DNA of 64,000 nt from Rhodamnia argentea (lineage: Eukaryota; Streptophyta; Magnoliopsida; Myrtales; Myrtaceae). Where the stretch lies: NCBI RefSeq assembly GCF_020921035.1, contig NC_063158.1:2462001-2526000 (forward strand), written 5' to 3'. Below are positions 1-11,335 of this stretch, one piece after another. Positions within the stretch are counted from its first letter, which is position 1; each line of letters begins with the position of its first letter. The translations under genes were made by a program, and so were the position numbers. Under the pieces are notes generated by a model that saw only the letters and a program-made list of their open reading frames with translations, made no database searches and had not been told where the DNA came from.

Positions 1-96
1 TAACTTGGAGCTCTCATCGACAAATCCTTTAAATCATAAAACAAGTTTCAGACGCTCTAAACCTTCTGTAACATTAAGTGAGGAGGTCGATTCCTG

Positions 97-408
97 TTAG
101 ACAATTGGGAAGCTCTTAAGCTTTGAGTTCGACAAAGGATCGGCACATAAATTACCTTCACCGACGTTATTTCTAACTTCCGGCGAGAATCTCATCTTAA
201 GTAGGTAGGGAAAAATCCCTAGCTGATCATAGAATATCTCGCCGAGGCAAAATTGGGTCTCTTGTTTTTTTGTTCGATACAGCTCGGAATACGTATCCGT
301 AGTTATGCTAGGGGGATCTTCAGTCGTAAGAACAAAATGATTCAAAATACTAGCCATATTCTCGGCATCTTCCTCGCGCGATGTACCATCATGTACAGTA
401 GCTTTCAT
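97..408 (-). other. Unassigned 103-codon open frame
   Basis: An uninterrupted frame begins with ATG and ends at a stop near the left edge. Its composition is mixed, with acidic and aromatic residues, and it is less low-complexity than most chance frames nearby. I do not recognise a family. It could be the remnant of a gene or transposon exon. No splice-linked partner exon is visible within the window. Confidence 0.2.
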
Positions 409-917
409 TATAATTATACGAGATACATTAACAAATTCGTGAGAATACCGGAAAAAAGGAAGTTTATTTCATCTAATAATGAATGATCCGCAATCAGATG
501 TCGTGACAAAAAGGACATTCCTTAGCAAAAGACAAAAAAAAAAAAAATCAGTTCATTTTCATGTCTTGGTTAAACACCGAAAAATATTTTCATTTTCCTG
601 GAAAATGACTTTTTCGAAAATATTCTATAAAAATATTACATTTTTGCGAAACAAACAGAGCCTCAATAAAGTTAAAAAAGTTTTTGGAAAGAGTAAATAT
701 GTAGATTAAATAGATAATCCTTCCACTGAAACGCAAACATGAATTAACTTTTGGTCTAATTAGCTAATAACCTGCAGTATAAACACTGAGTTAAAAGGGT
801 GTGGGAAACATTTTGCTTTGTTATTTTGGGCTTGTTTGGGAGGAACTATAATCTTTTACTATTTCAGCACATGGCATTGCCTTTTGAACACATATACATG
901 AAAATGATAATACCTTA

Positions 918-1119
918 GGCTCGGTTTGTTTCATGAAAAATGAACGATCTATAAAATATTTTCCTAAAAAGAAATCATTTATATCCTTTAAAATAATCAG
1001 TCGATAGAAAAAATTATCATTTATGTTTAAATTTTTTTTGAATAATAAAAATATTTTCCATTCATTCATTTTTAAGAAAATATTTTTCAAATAATTCATT
1101 TTTTGCCAAACAAATAGAG
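918..1119. mobile_element. MITE-like inverted repeat, family B copy 1
   Basis: The left end reads GGCTCGGTTTGTTTCATGAA and the right end is its imperfect inverse (TTTTTTGCCAAACAAATAGAGC). The interior is AT-rich with repeated words such as ATTCATT and AAAATATTTT. The same layout recurs at 1,125-1,366, 2,262-2,490, 61,141-61,330 and 63,000-63,235, so this is a dispersed family rather than a chance palindrome. No coding capacity is visible and I could not fix a target-site duplication. Confidence 0.6.
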
Positions 1120-1124
1120 CTAAA

Positions 1125-1366
1125 GTACGTTTATTTCGTGAAAAATGAACAATTTAGAAAAACATATTTAAAAAAATATCATTATCTACTAAAAAATCAT
1201 TTACTATTTTCGTCATTTATAAAGTTATGTGGATGTACATTATCGTCAACAATAAAAACATTTTCATTGATTGATTATTTCAAGCTATACAAGATATTAT
1301 TTTTAATATATATATATATTTTTACATATTGAGATTGTTCATTTTGTGCGAAACAAATGGAGCTTA
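1125..1366. mobile_element. MITE-like inverted repeat, family B copy 2
   Basis: The left end contains GTTTATTTCGTGAAAAATGA and the right end reads TGCGAAACAAATGGAGCTTA, so the ends are inverted copies. The interior is AT-rich with no coding potential. It lies directly beside copy 1, suggesting nested or adjacent insertion. Confidence 0.5.
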
Positions 1367-2261
1367 ATTACTAAAACAACAAGATTTATCGTGCATGTCA
1401 CCATTTTTTTTCTTTAAAAAAAAAAAAACAAATTGTTTCGCATTGTACGAGTCTTAAATTAGAATAGGCCAAAGTTTTGATAAAAGTATGGGTCAACTAA
1501 AATAAAGCTTAATCATACTATATGTTCATGAGACCATGTCTATCATAGGATTTGACATTTTGTTTTTTTTTATGCCGAAAATATTTGGCATTTACAAACA
1601 AAAGTCACGCAAATAAATACTTGACGACATGTGCAATTTACTTATATAGAGTGTGTTTATTTTGGGGAAGACTTCCAGATAAAAAATTTTTTTAAAAAAT
1701 GATTTTCGATTTTCCTTTTTAAGTTAGGGAATTCATTTTCTAACTTTAAATATGCATATTTTCTTTGACCGTAAATAGTTTTGCATTCACTGATCATTTT
1801 CAACCGACCAAATGTGTAAAAGTCTAGAAAACTAATTGGCAAAAAATTCTTTTGCTCAAATGAACACACCTTCGGTGTAAATAAAAGATATCTAACATAC
1901 ATATATACATCTTTTCTGGCTATTGGGGAGGAAAAAGGATAAACTATTCATACTTGAATTACGAGATTCGAGCGGATTCTATGAGATTATAATTGATCCT
2001 ATAATTTCAGTTATTTCCTAAGTTAGTTAGCTTCTTAAAATTACTTCACTTCTAGCGAGTATTCTTTCTACCGTGACATTAGCGTCAAGAATTCATGTAC
2101 CGGCATCACCCTCTAAAAATCATTGCTCGTGGTAGGTTCCTAAGTATTGACTCACAAAAAATTAGAGTCGTGTCCATCTCGTAACAACTAAGTCAAGACG
2201 CGCGTGCGTATAGAATCGGCTTACACCTTAAAGAGATTGTTAATGATTCAATGCAGTTTAA

Positions 2262-2490
2262 GGCTCTATTTGTTTGGCAAAAAATAAATAATTAAAAAAA
2301 TATTTTTTTAAACGATCATTTATATCTCCTACAAAAATAAATAATCGAAAATAATTTCATTGTCCACTAAAATATTTGGAAAAATAGTTTTCAATGACTA
2401 GTTATTTCAAGTGATATAAGCCAGTATTTTTTTAAACAAAATATTTTTCAATCGTTCATTTTCTAAGAGATAAATTATGCGAAAAATTCT
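2262..2490. mobile_element. MITE-like inverted repeat, family B copy 3
   Basis: The left end GGCTCTATTTGTTTGGCAAA matches copies 1 and 2. The interior carries the family words (AAAATATTTTT, ATCATTTATAT) and the right end has TTATGCGAAAAATTCTC. The copy is degenerate. From 1,367 to 2,261 I see only AT-rich sequence, with a weak further copy near 1,650-1,900. Confidence 0.5.
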
Positions 2491-2559
2491 CATTAAGGGT
2501 TGAAGTGCCCCCCTCCCAAATTTTTCTTAAATGAGGGTCCGAAGTGGCTTTGTTTCAAA

Positions 2560-3040
2560 TAAAGACTCAAAGTGCTCAAATTGTTTCAAAAAATGGTCTG
2601 GTCAAAGGGCATTTTATCTTTTACTTTTTTAAAGTTTTTATCTTTTTCTATTTTTCTTTTTTCCATTCCCTTTTTTTTTTTTTTTTTGCCCTTCCTTCTT
2701 CTTTTTTTCCTTTTCCTCTTTCTCTGTCCTCTTCCATCCCCTCCCTTTCCCAGGCCATTGCTGACAGGCTACCCTCGCCCTGATTCGCCAACCTACGCGA
2801 GGGTTGCTCTTGCTCAACGCTGGTGCGAGGGCATCTCTCACCTGGCCTCGTTAACCCAAGCGAGGGTTTCTCGGCCAATGCTAGCAAGAGTTGCCGATGC
2901 TGGCTCTGGTGAGGGTGGCCCTCATATGATGGCTTGGGGAGGGGAGGGGAGGGAGGGATAGAGAAGGGGTGAAAAGGGCAAAAGAAAAAGGAAAATAAAT
3001 GAAAATAAATGGCAAAAGGAAAAAATATTAAAAAACTAAA
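2560..3040. mobile_element. Foldback-type element with GC-rich GCGAGGG core
   Basis: A pyrimidine tract (2,620-2,740) and a purine tract (2,935-3,030) flank a GC-rich centre (2,755-2,930) in which GCGAGGG-like words repeat. The arms are inverted relative to one another, so the region could fold into a long hairpin. The same plan is seen at 7,391-8,113, 8,228-8,800, 12,668-12,963 and 13,899-14,437. Open frames in both strands across the core look like by-products of the composition. Confidence 0.45.
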
Positions 3041-3230
3041 CAACAAAAGTAACCTTCAGTTATATATTTTTTTAAATAATTCGAGCAATTCATATATTTA
3101 TTTAAAATAAGATTTATTTTAGACTTTTTTTGAAAAAATAAATACAATACAAGTCCTTAATTGGAAATTTTCATAAATGATGCGTAAATAGTTGATTATA
3201 TAGTTTCCGATGTCCATCCAATCAGTTTAT

Positions 3231-4198
3231 CTTTGTTGTCGATATTTTGTCGGCGTGGATCGATGAATTTCCTCGGTTTAGGAAGTGAATTGGGCTTTTG
3301 TACGACGTCTCGACGTGGGTACTGTCCCCCTCAACTCCCGCGCTGTCCCCCGACCGACGGACGGTTGGATTGCGCCACGTGTCCACGCATCTCTGGCGTC
3401 GCTTCGTGTGAGCTGGGGAGAGAGAGAACTGAGGGGATATTTACTTCGTCCGCGGGACATATGTTTGGACAGGTGGCGCAAATCGAACGGCCAAAACTCG
3501 AGGACGGTAAGATGGGTCCATTGCAGGGGAACGCTAACCCGCTCCGCCCTCCCGATCTCTTGGGCTCCTACGGCCGTGGCTAGGGACATATCAAAGGGCC
3601 CATGACAACAGTTGTAATTTTTTTATTTTACTGTCTTGAGCAAGAGAAATTCATTTTGTAAGGTAATTTTATTTTTAGAAGAAAAAACGTAATTTTATTT
3701 TTTTTGCCCTTAAAATAAGCTTGAAATAGAAATATGAAGTAAATTTTTTTACTTTTCTATTTCTTAAATGGAAATAGCAATAAAAATTATTCTTATTACT
3801 CACTCCTTCTCTCTCGCATCCCGCTGGTCGTTGGCCGTCGATTGCCCTCCGCCGATCTCCGATCCTCCACTACCGTCCAGTCTCATGCTGCCGGTTGTCC
3901 ATCGTCGGTATCCGATCCCCAACCGCCAGTTGACAATCGCAGTTCATTGTTCTCCATTCACCCCCACCCATCCCCGACCGTCAGTGCAATCCATCAATCG
4001 CCATCAACATTTATCGGCTGTCAATCACCATTGTCGATCACCATCCGTCGTCGGTCGCCTATCTCGCGTCCCTACCGCCGTTCGCTAACCGAAAGCCGAC
4101 GTTCGTCGACCGTCTATTTCCCGCCACCAATCTCCAATCCCAGGCTCCCATTTGCCATCCCCATCCGTTGGTCGCCGTTCATTGGTCGCCCGCCATCA
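3231..4198. other. Stretch without a recognised gene
   Basis: From 3,231 to 3,600 the sequence is GC-rich with overlapping short frames on both strands, none of a known family. From 3,601 to 3,770 it is AT-rich. From 3,770 to 4,198 it is C-rich low-complexity sequence built from CCGTC and CCATC words. A segment resembling the end of this stretch (GGCTCCCATTTGCCA) reappears at 5,776-5,790, across the possible LTR. Confidence 0.4.
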
Positions 4199-5755
4199 TG
4201 TGATGTCCCATGCCATTGACACCTCATCATGAAGGCTTTCCAAAACCTCGCTTGTTCTTCTTTAGTCAATCTTTACTTTCCTTAATTAGAGTAATCGGCA
4301 CATGCTGAAGCTCTAAGTAAAAATAATCAGCCGGACATACATAACAAGTGCATGAAAAACAAAAACATCAAAACAATAGGCACACCTAATCAAAGGGTAT
4401 GGGCTTTCATGGTTTCACTAACCGGATATGCATATTTCAAACAATAACCTTTTATTCATATCTAAATTAATCCATTTATATTACTCTTTAAAATACAAAT
4501 ACTATTTGGGAGGATTTACAAATGAAAGGTAATCTACTTCGGATTTCCCGCATCATCATCCATAGCTTCTACCTATCTTTCTCATCCGAAAAATAGTTAA
4601 TCAACGGGAGTAAGCTGAAACTCCTCCGCAAGTAGAATCTAGGCCAAACGACTAAATCAACTATAACATCACAGAATTGAATATCGTTCCAATAACCAAA
4701 CATATCTTATGTCAACGGCATGTATCAAAATTCTACCAAAGCAAACACGATCATTATAGATAGTAGATCTAAGAATGATATCCAAATCCTCTATTAGAAT
4801 TCATCAATCATCAGAATCTAACACTCGCATCCGTAATCATAGAAAGTATAGTAGTAAAGTTAGAGATCTACTTGCCTCAACCGAATGAGAAATCAAACGA
4901 ATGATTACACGGACGAATAGATGAACCAACGGACGGAACAAAACACCGCACGGGCAAAGGCGGTGAATGGTGGTAGCGTGGCGACTAAGGCGGCATACAA
5001 CTAGGGTTAGGGCGATCGCGGCTAAGACAATTGGTGGCACATGGCTCAACGGTGGCGCCGATTCGCGGATTCGCGGACGGCGGCGACGACGTATGGACCG
5101 CCAAGGGTGGTCGGACAGATGTGACGGTATACGGACAACCAAGGGCGGTTGGATGGCGGCCGGTGGTTCCAGCAGAGTAACAATAGAATTTCCAACGATA
5201 GGCGCTCAATGAACTAACGGCAATTTCTATTTATAATGGTCCGATCGACTTAGACAGTTAGTTTGCATGAGAGTTAGCTTATGATTTGTCATGTTTGTTA
5301 GCTACTTGCAGTAGAGTCGGCTTGTGACGTGACGTGTCATGCTTCTTATTTGTCGTGCTTGACGACTTTGTAGTTCTTACATTGGCCGAATTGTAATTTT
5401 CGTGCCAAATGATCCTAAACTGTCATGCACTAACTTGCTCCTATTTCAAGCATGTGAAAGTTGTGACATGCAGTTGCCTTGCCACATGGTGACACGTGGC
5501 CCCACACGTGTCCTTGTGCAGCCACGTATCTTAATTCAGTCCCAAATTGTCCCAATTTCATATGTACTTGATTCGATGGGATCTAATTTCAACATTTTGT
5601 GTTCCTAAAAATAATATTGGATCCATAAAAATTTCTTTAAAATCTCTTAAAAATACCCTGGAGTCCGGATAAAAATCTTTATAGCTTATCCAAGTATCCG
5701 AACTCATTAAATGCTAATCCACTCATAGTTAGATGAGGATTTTCGGGTCATCACA
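4199..5755 (-). mobile_element. Possible solo LTR
   Basis: The segment starts TGTGATG and ends CATCACA, a 7-bp inverted terminus of the TG...CA type. Read on the minus strand it begins TGTGATGACCCGAAAATCC, the style of start seen in many plant Gypsy-type LTRs. Length is about 1.56 kb. There is no internal gag/pol coding, no visible primer-binding site and no second copy, so if real it is a solo LTR. The 5-bp flanks (CATCA and CGTCG) do not match, which weakens the call. Similar sequence on the two sides fits an insertion into one older repeat. Confidence 0.35.
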
Positions 5756-7390
5756 CGTCGGTATCTTATCCTCGGCTCCCATTTGCCAAGAACCGGTTGA
5801 CGACCGTAGGCAATCGTAGAAATTTTACTCTGTTATCAAATGAATTTATATTTTGAGAATAAAAATTTCGTATCGTTATCAAACACGTGTCTTTGCTCAT
5901 AAATTTGTCGAGAAAATAAAAAAAAAAAAAAATATTTTTGTTTAAAAATAGAATCCAAAAAGAGAATGATTATGGTTCGTACCCTCAACCTCTCCATATG
6001 CTATCAGCTCAGCCGGCAGCTCGTCCGCTCCACGTGAGCCGACTTGGGTGGAGCTTCATTTTTGACCTTTTTCTAATTTTTCAGAGATAGAAGGAAAAAT
6101 CAACCCCAAAAAAAAAAAAAAGAATTTTCAGATGGGGAAAGGTCGCAAGTGGGCCCAGGCTAGAAGTGCAGCGACGTTCCCATGTGGACGTGACGCAATA
6201 GGAGCAATTGGTATTCTAATGTGTCCACCTACTCGTCAAAACCGCACTCCCGCGGCGGCCGCCGGGTCACATTCATTGGATCCTCGCTCCAAAGTCGAAG
6301 GTGGGTCTTCGACACGTGTCAAGAGAGGAAAAGCACAAAAAAAAAAAAAGACATTGACACTTGGGTTATCTCCGAAATCCTAACCCCTACTTGCGTGACA
6401 CGCTGAAAAACGACGACTTTAATTCTCCCTAGCACTTAGCTAATCAATGCAAGTTATGACTATCGGGTTAGCGCCATTGATTGATTATTACCAACTTAAA
6501 CAGGTTTTCCTAGAATTTTGCTAAAATTCAGACAAAAAATATAATAAAATTCGAGAACGTGAAACCCCTCGAGCTAGGGACGTTAGGTTAGGTGGTAATG
6601 AGCAAAACAGTCAACCTTAAACTTTTACCATTAAATTTCAACGAAGCATAATTGCAAATTATGGAAATAATGGGCAACCCGGAAATTTGACGCTAAAGAA
6701 AACGACTGCTAAGGTAATCCCTTAATTGACATTATCACGCATTATAAATTTAAATCACGAGGCTAAAAATTATCGCTACCACGAGCACTTTCTAAAAATT
6801 ACGCTTCATATTAAAAGTAACCACCTGATCATTTTTTTTTTTTAAATTCTCGTTCCATGAACGGCGACCTCCACCGATTCAAAAGCGGTGAGTGCGAACA
6901 AGAAATCAAATTGACAAATCATCCGATCCCTAATTAAGAAAATAGGATCCGATGAAGTTGCAATAAGTCGGACTACTATCATAGTCAATGGCATCACTTT
7001 CTCATAGGCCGACAGTTCCAATATGTACAGACATCCTTAGTTTCCGATTTAGCGTACCGCGACCCGTCACTTTGGAGGTGTCGATTCAGAATATTTCCAG
7101 TCTCTATGTATTAGAGACTTTAGGGTATTGTCTCGTGCACTGTAATGTCACGAGGGGGGAAAGGAGAGAATCTAGATGCATTGAAGCAAAACCTAGATGA
7201 AAAAGGAATTAAATGTTCACCCCTTTTCTTTTTCTTACCTTGTCGGCTTGTCCTATACTGGACTTGGAAAAAGGACACTAGAATCGGGACAATGATCTTT
7301 ATACGGACGCATGAAACTGGTCCAACCAAGCAATGAGCGCATGCATAGGAATGATCATGTGCCCGAAAAGACTAATGGGAAATGAGAGGG
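5756..7390. other. Stretch without a recognised gene
   Basis: Mixed AT-rich sequence with several A-tracts (5,918-5,935, 6,107-6,121, 6,337-6,349). Short frames around 6,132-6,383 and 7,120-7,336 show no recognisable domain and no supporting splice structure. I see no gene here. Confidence 0.4.
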
Positions 7391-8113
7391 GGGAAAATTA
7401 TCAAAAAAGTATTAAATTTATTATAATTGTGTCAATTCAGTCTTAATTTTTTTTTTGTCAATTCAGTCTTAAAGCTTTTACAATTGTGTCATTTCAGTCC
7501 ATCCGACGACCCAATATTTTTAATATCTTTTTGAATTTTTTTAATGATTTTTTAAATAATTTTTTTTAATTCTTTTCTTTTTTCTTTTTCTTCCAACCCA
7601 CCCCCAACCCCTAGGGCCGGTCGCCGGATTATGGCAACCGGCTGGGGGTGGGTTGGGGGGAGAAAAACAAAAAAGAAAAAGAAAAAAACATAAAAATATC
7701 ATAAAAAATTAAAAAAAAAATTTAAAATATTAGGACGTCGGCCTAGATCTAGCTTACGAGATTGAGCCTCGCTCGACCGTGGTGGGGTTTGACCTCGTCG
7801 TCGCTGCCTCGCCCGGCGACGGCGAGGTCGACCCCCGCCGTGGTAGGGCGAGTCGGTCGGCCGCCCCTCTAGCCAATGGTCGGATTATGGCAACCGACTA
7901 GGGGTGGGGGTTGGTTGGGTTGGGGGGGGAAAGAAAAAAAATAAAAGAAAAATACAAAAATAAAAAAATATTAGGTTGCCGACCAGCCAAAATTCGTCAG
8001 ATGGACTGAAATGGCACAATTATAAAAGATTTAGAATTGAATCAGTAAAAAAAATGTTTATGATGGAATTGGCACAATTGCAACGGGCTTAGGACTTTTT
8101 TGGTAATTTTCCC
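7391..8113. mobile_element. Foldback/MITE-like element, family A, fullest copy
   Basis: The left end starts GGGAAAATTATCAAAAAAGT and the right end finishes ACTTTTTTGGTAATTTTCCC, so the ends are near-perfect inverted copies over the first 20 bases and similar over roughly 100. Just inside each end are words like AATTGTGTCAATTCAGTC or their inverse. The core holds a duplicated block (about 7,622-7,660 and 7,871-7,910, sharing GGATTATGGCAACCG) and a GC-rich GCGAGG segment. There is no transposase. I could not fix a target duplication. Confidence 0.65.
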
Positions 8114-8227
8114 AATAAAATGGAGTACTACTCTACTTCATTAAAAAAAAAAAAAGGTTAAAATATAGCAACCTCAACAATACTCCTTGTTTTTTCATTA
8201 TTATTTCATTTCTACCGACAATTCGGT

Positions 8228-8800
8228 CATAAACCTATTGCACTCCTACCAGTTTAGTTCTAAACTTTTCAATTGTGCCAATTAAGTTCTAAACCTTTTG
8301 ACAATTTGTCAATATTGGCTATGGATGCCACTCATCCTACATGATATGGTTAGCGCCGAACTGGATAATTTTTTTTTAAAAAAATTTTCATTATTTTTTA
8401 TTTGTTCCCTTTTCTTTTCTTTTTCCTTTCTTTTTTCCCCTTTTTATGGTCACTCGGATCCGGGCGAGGGTCGTAGCACCCCTCCCGACCATAGGCGAGG
8501 GCGCGAGGGCCCTTGCCAGCCCACAATTCAAAAGAAGAAAAAGAAAGGTTAGAAAACAAATACAAAAAAAAATGAAAATTATAGAAAAATGAAAAAAAAA
8601 TAAAAATTTATTCACGTCGAGGGCTTACCATACCATGTTAAACGGACGATATACATATCGACGATTTCTAGTTAAAATTGGCCAAATAAACTATATTGAC
8701 AAATCATTAAAAGGTTGAGCACACAATTGACATAACATAAAAATTTAAAATTGAATTGATATAAATATAATATATTCACGACTTTTTAAAAAAATTTCCC
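8228..8800. mobile_element. Foldback/MITE-like element, family A copy 2
   Basis: The left arm carries AACTTTTCAATTGTGCCAAT and the right arm its inverse (GAGCACACAATTGACATAAC), with the right terminus ending AAAAAAATTTCCC. The core has the poly-pyrimidine tract, a GCGAGGG-rich GC block (8,455-8,520) and a poly-purine tract. It is the same architecture as the copy just upstream but with a diverged sequence. Confidence 0.55.
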
Positions 8801-9212
8801 TTCTTCTATACAGCGAAAGAAATCGGCACCGGCCTGGAATTTTAGCGGTCCGGTATTTGATTTGATTTGATTCAGCAGGTAAGCCATGAATATAAGCGAA
8901 GTGGGACCCTAGGTGCTCTTGAAATCTCGAGAGTAGCCAGTGAAAATTCAGAGGACACGACCAGCTTCGATCGAAACCTCTCAAGCCAGCGCAGCCAATG
9001 TCTCTGTCGTTAGGCACGTTAGACCACTCTTGACGTTTCCCTTTGATTAGAATTAAAGTCCTATTCGACTCGAGAACTTCGGTCTCCATGATTGCGGAAT
9101 GGGCAGACAGCAACATGGGAAAAGGATCCAAAATCTCGAAAGGGATGAAATCCCGACAATAGGCCACCACGTATGCAAATTGCACATCCGACTGGGATGT
9201 TATGCGAATCAC
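8745..9212 (-). other. Unassigned 155-codon open frame
   Basis: This is the longest frame in the gene-poor left part. It is rich in aromatic and arginine residues but matches no family I recognise, starts inside the family A element, and has no clear splice partners. A chance frame is the simplest reading. The surrounding 8,801-9,480 shows nothing else. Confidence 0.15.
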
Positions 9213-9480
9213 ATCGTGCAGATCTTAAGACGACGCTCGAAGCACTGTTCTTGTCCCTTTCCCGTTGCACGTTTTCCTGCGTCTTTTACATGAATCGCGT
9301 GATTGATCTAACTCAGGTACGTATGGTTTCTATTTCGCAGACAAGTGCACCGGTCCTTCAGTTCATTATTGTATTTTAGTACTTTGGGCAGGTGCATCCA
9401 CCAAGAATTTGGCCCTCTCGTATACGGACGCTTCTATGTTTTCTCCAAATAATAAATCTCGAGATTTTTATATAAAGATA

Positions 9481-9873
9481 ATGACGCAAATAGTCCATAA
9501 AATTTAATTCAAAATGTAATGCCATTCATGAACTTTTAATTTAACGGATATGATCCTCAAACTTTAACCCAAGGTGTAATGTGGTCCCCGAACTTTTAAT
9601 TTGATCAATATTGTACACGAACTTTAACTCAACGTACGATATGGCCTCTATAACAAAATATTTAAACTCGTCCTTGAACTTGAATTAAATCTTCCTATAA
9701 TTGAGGGACTAAGTTGAATATCATCCAATCGTTTAGGGACCATATTGGTCAAATTAAAAGTTCAGGGACTACATTGCACATTGAGCTAAAGTTCGAGGAT
9801 CATATCGGTCAAATTAAAAGTTCATGGACCACATTGTACATTGAAACAAAATTCAAAGACCATTTATGTCATT
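9481..9873. mobile_element. MITE-like element, family C (module-built inverted repeat), copy 1
   Basis: The left end reads ATGACGCAAATAGTCCATAA and the right end GACCATTTATGTCATTTTCC, an inverted pair. Between them short modules of the type CAAATTAAAAGTTCAGGGAC occur repeatedly, on one strand in the left half and on the other strand in the right half, so the element is a palindrome made of tandem modules. Two similar full-length copies lie at 15,647-15,972 and 60,061-60,390, and a fragment at 28,610-28,690. No coding capacity. Confidence 0.65.
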
Positions 9874-10774
9874 TTCCTTTTTATATATAACCCGTCTCGC
9901 TGCTCGCATTAATGTTCTTGCGAATTTAATTTATTTCTCAAAAATTCGGTGGTTCACGCCACTTGCTTGGCCTCTGTGGGGCCTTCTCCTCGCTGCATTT
10001 ATTTCCTATGGCTTTCTTTTCAAAGTTTTGAACAAGTTGAGATTTTTTAGAAAAATCATGGGAGAAAATTGTAAGGGTCCACGTGTGAAAACAGTGAAAT
10101 TGTCAAAGGAGCAATATTTCGGAAAGAAGAAGAAGAAAAAGCAGTTTTTTTCGAAACAGATGGTAATTAAAATAATTCTTCTCGCTTAGTTTGCTCCACA
10201 AGTACGCTGTTTTCGTCAAGCGTTGATTCATCCATCTCATCCGACGTTCCGAAAATAGTAACAACCACGGGGGCAGCGGGCTCGGGTGGATTATTGGCGG
10301 GTCGCTTCGCACAAATTGGGTTGGGGAGACTCGATTTTGGGCGGCATGGAGCGAGCAATGTCGACCGATGCGAAATTAGCTCCGACTGGTCTGTAGACAA
10401 ATTGAGAGAACAAACCGACAGTATTGAGAGTGCCACTGAAATGCATGCCTGGCCCCCAACTGCCTCTACTTTTTAAATCATGTCGACCGGAATGTATGTT
10501 AGTCTTTTAATTGTAGCCGCCTTGATAGCGAGATCCGACCAAAAAAGCTCACGAAATGGATCAATACGATGTTGTTTTCACCGAGGCAAAAGGAAAGTTG
10601 GCAATGAGAGTGGAGCAAAAGCCCCACCACCACCACCACTTGGGCTATTGGAGATGTATTCGGCTTTGTTCGGACAGCAGTTTAAGAAGTCTAAGCTATC
10701 TCTTTACTCTTTAAGGTAACGAAGCCTCGTTCGTTTTTTGGGCGAAGGATTGGTGGAATCGTGGCCGACCCAAT
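9874..10774. other. Stretch without a recognised gene
   Basis: Unique-looking mixed sequence. Short frames (for example 10,103-10,436 on the minus strand and 10,480-10,719 on the plus strand) overlap one another in different frames and show no domain, splice structure or start context that would support a gene. Confidence 0.35.
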
Positions 10775-11160
10775 CAGCCAGTGGCTACGGTCCTGGCCAT
10801 GCAGGCCTAACGGTTGCTAACTTTCCTTTCAATAAGATCTATCTGGGCGATCGGTCTCATTGGTGGACATTATTCTTTCTCTAAACCATGTTTTTTCGAT
10901 GTAGAGAATCTTTTTCGAGGGAAATACAAAATTAGCTTTATCTCATCCAATGGAAGAAAAAAAAAAAAATCAGCCTGGACGGTCCCGGTCATGCAAGCCA
11001 ATGATTGCTAACTTTCTTTCCAACAAGATCCGTCCTAGCGATCAATCTCATTGGCTGACATTATTCTTTCTCTAGACCACCTTCTTTCGACGTAGAAAAT
11101 CGCTTTTCTTTAGGGAAAATACAGAATTAACTCTATCTTATTCAACGGGGAATTCACGGT
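10775..11160. repeat. Two-copy tandem repeat, unit about 190 bp
   Basis: Copy 1 (about 10,775-10,965) and copy 2 (about 10,970-11,160) share long interrupted matches, including GCTAACTTTC, TCTCATTGG and ACATTATTCTTTCTCTA in the same order. Divergence is visible throughout, so the duplication is old. No coding frame is conserved between copies. Confidence 0.7.
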
Positions 11161-11335
11161 TTGCGCTTGACTGTCGTGGAATCTAAATTATACATCGAGT
11201 CATCTTATAGAAGTAGTAAACACGGAAATGTGGGTCAGCCCACCGCTTCATTCCATGAGTTTGTCGCGAAATCTCAATTTCACATCGACTCATCTCATAG
11301 AAGCGGTAATCACGGAATTGTATTGACCTCTTATG
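11161..11335. repeat. Second short tandem duplication, unit about 100 bp
   Basis: The words ACATCGAGTCATCTTATAGA and ACATCGACTCATCTCATAGA lie about 90 bp apart, each followed by a related sequence ending in CACGGAA. This directly follows the preceding tandem repeat. From 11,336 to 12,300 I see nothing recognisable. Confidence 0.55.

Noticed and set aside
2544-3046. Overlapping frames of 80-130 codons on both strands
   Set aside because: They arise from the poly-pyrimidine, GC-rich core and poly-purine parts of a foldback element. The peptides are low-complexity Phe/Leu/Ser or Lys/Glu.
3768-4219. Pro/Ser/Arg-rich frames of 106-125 codons
   Set aside because: C-rich low-complexity sequence read in two frames, with no splice partner and no conserved motif.
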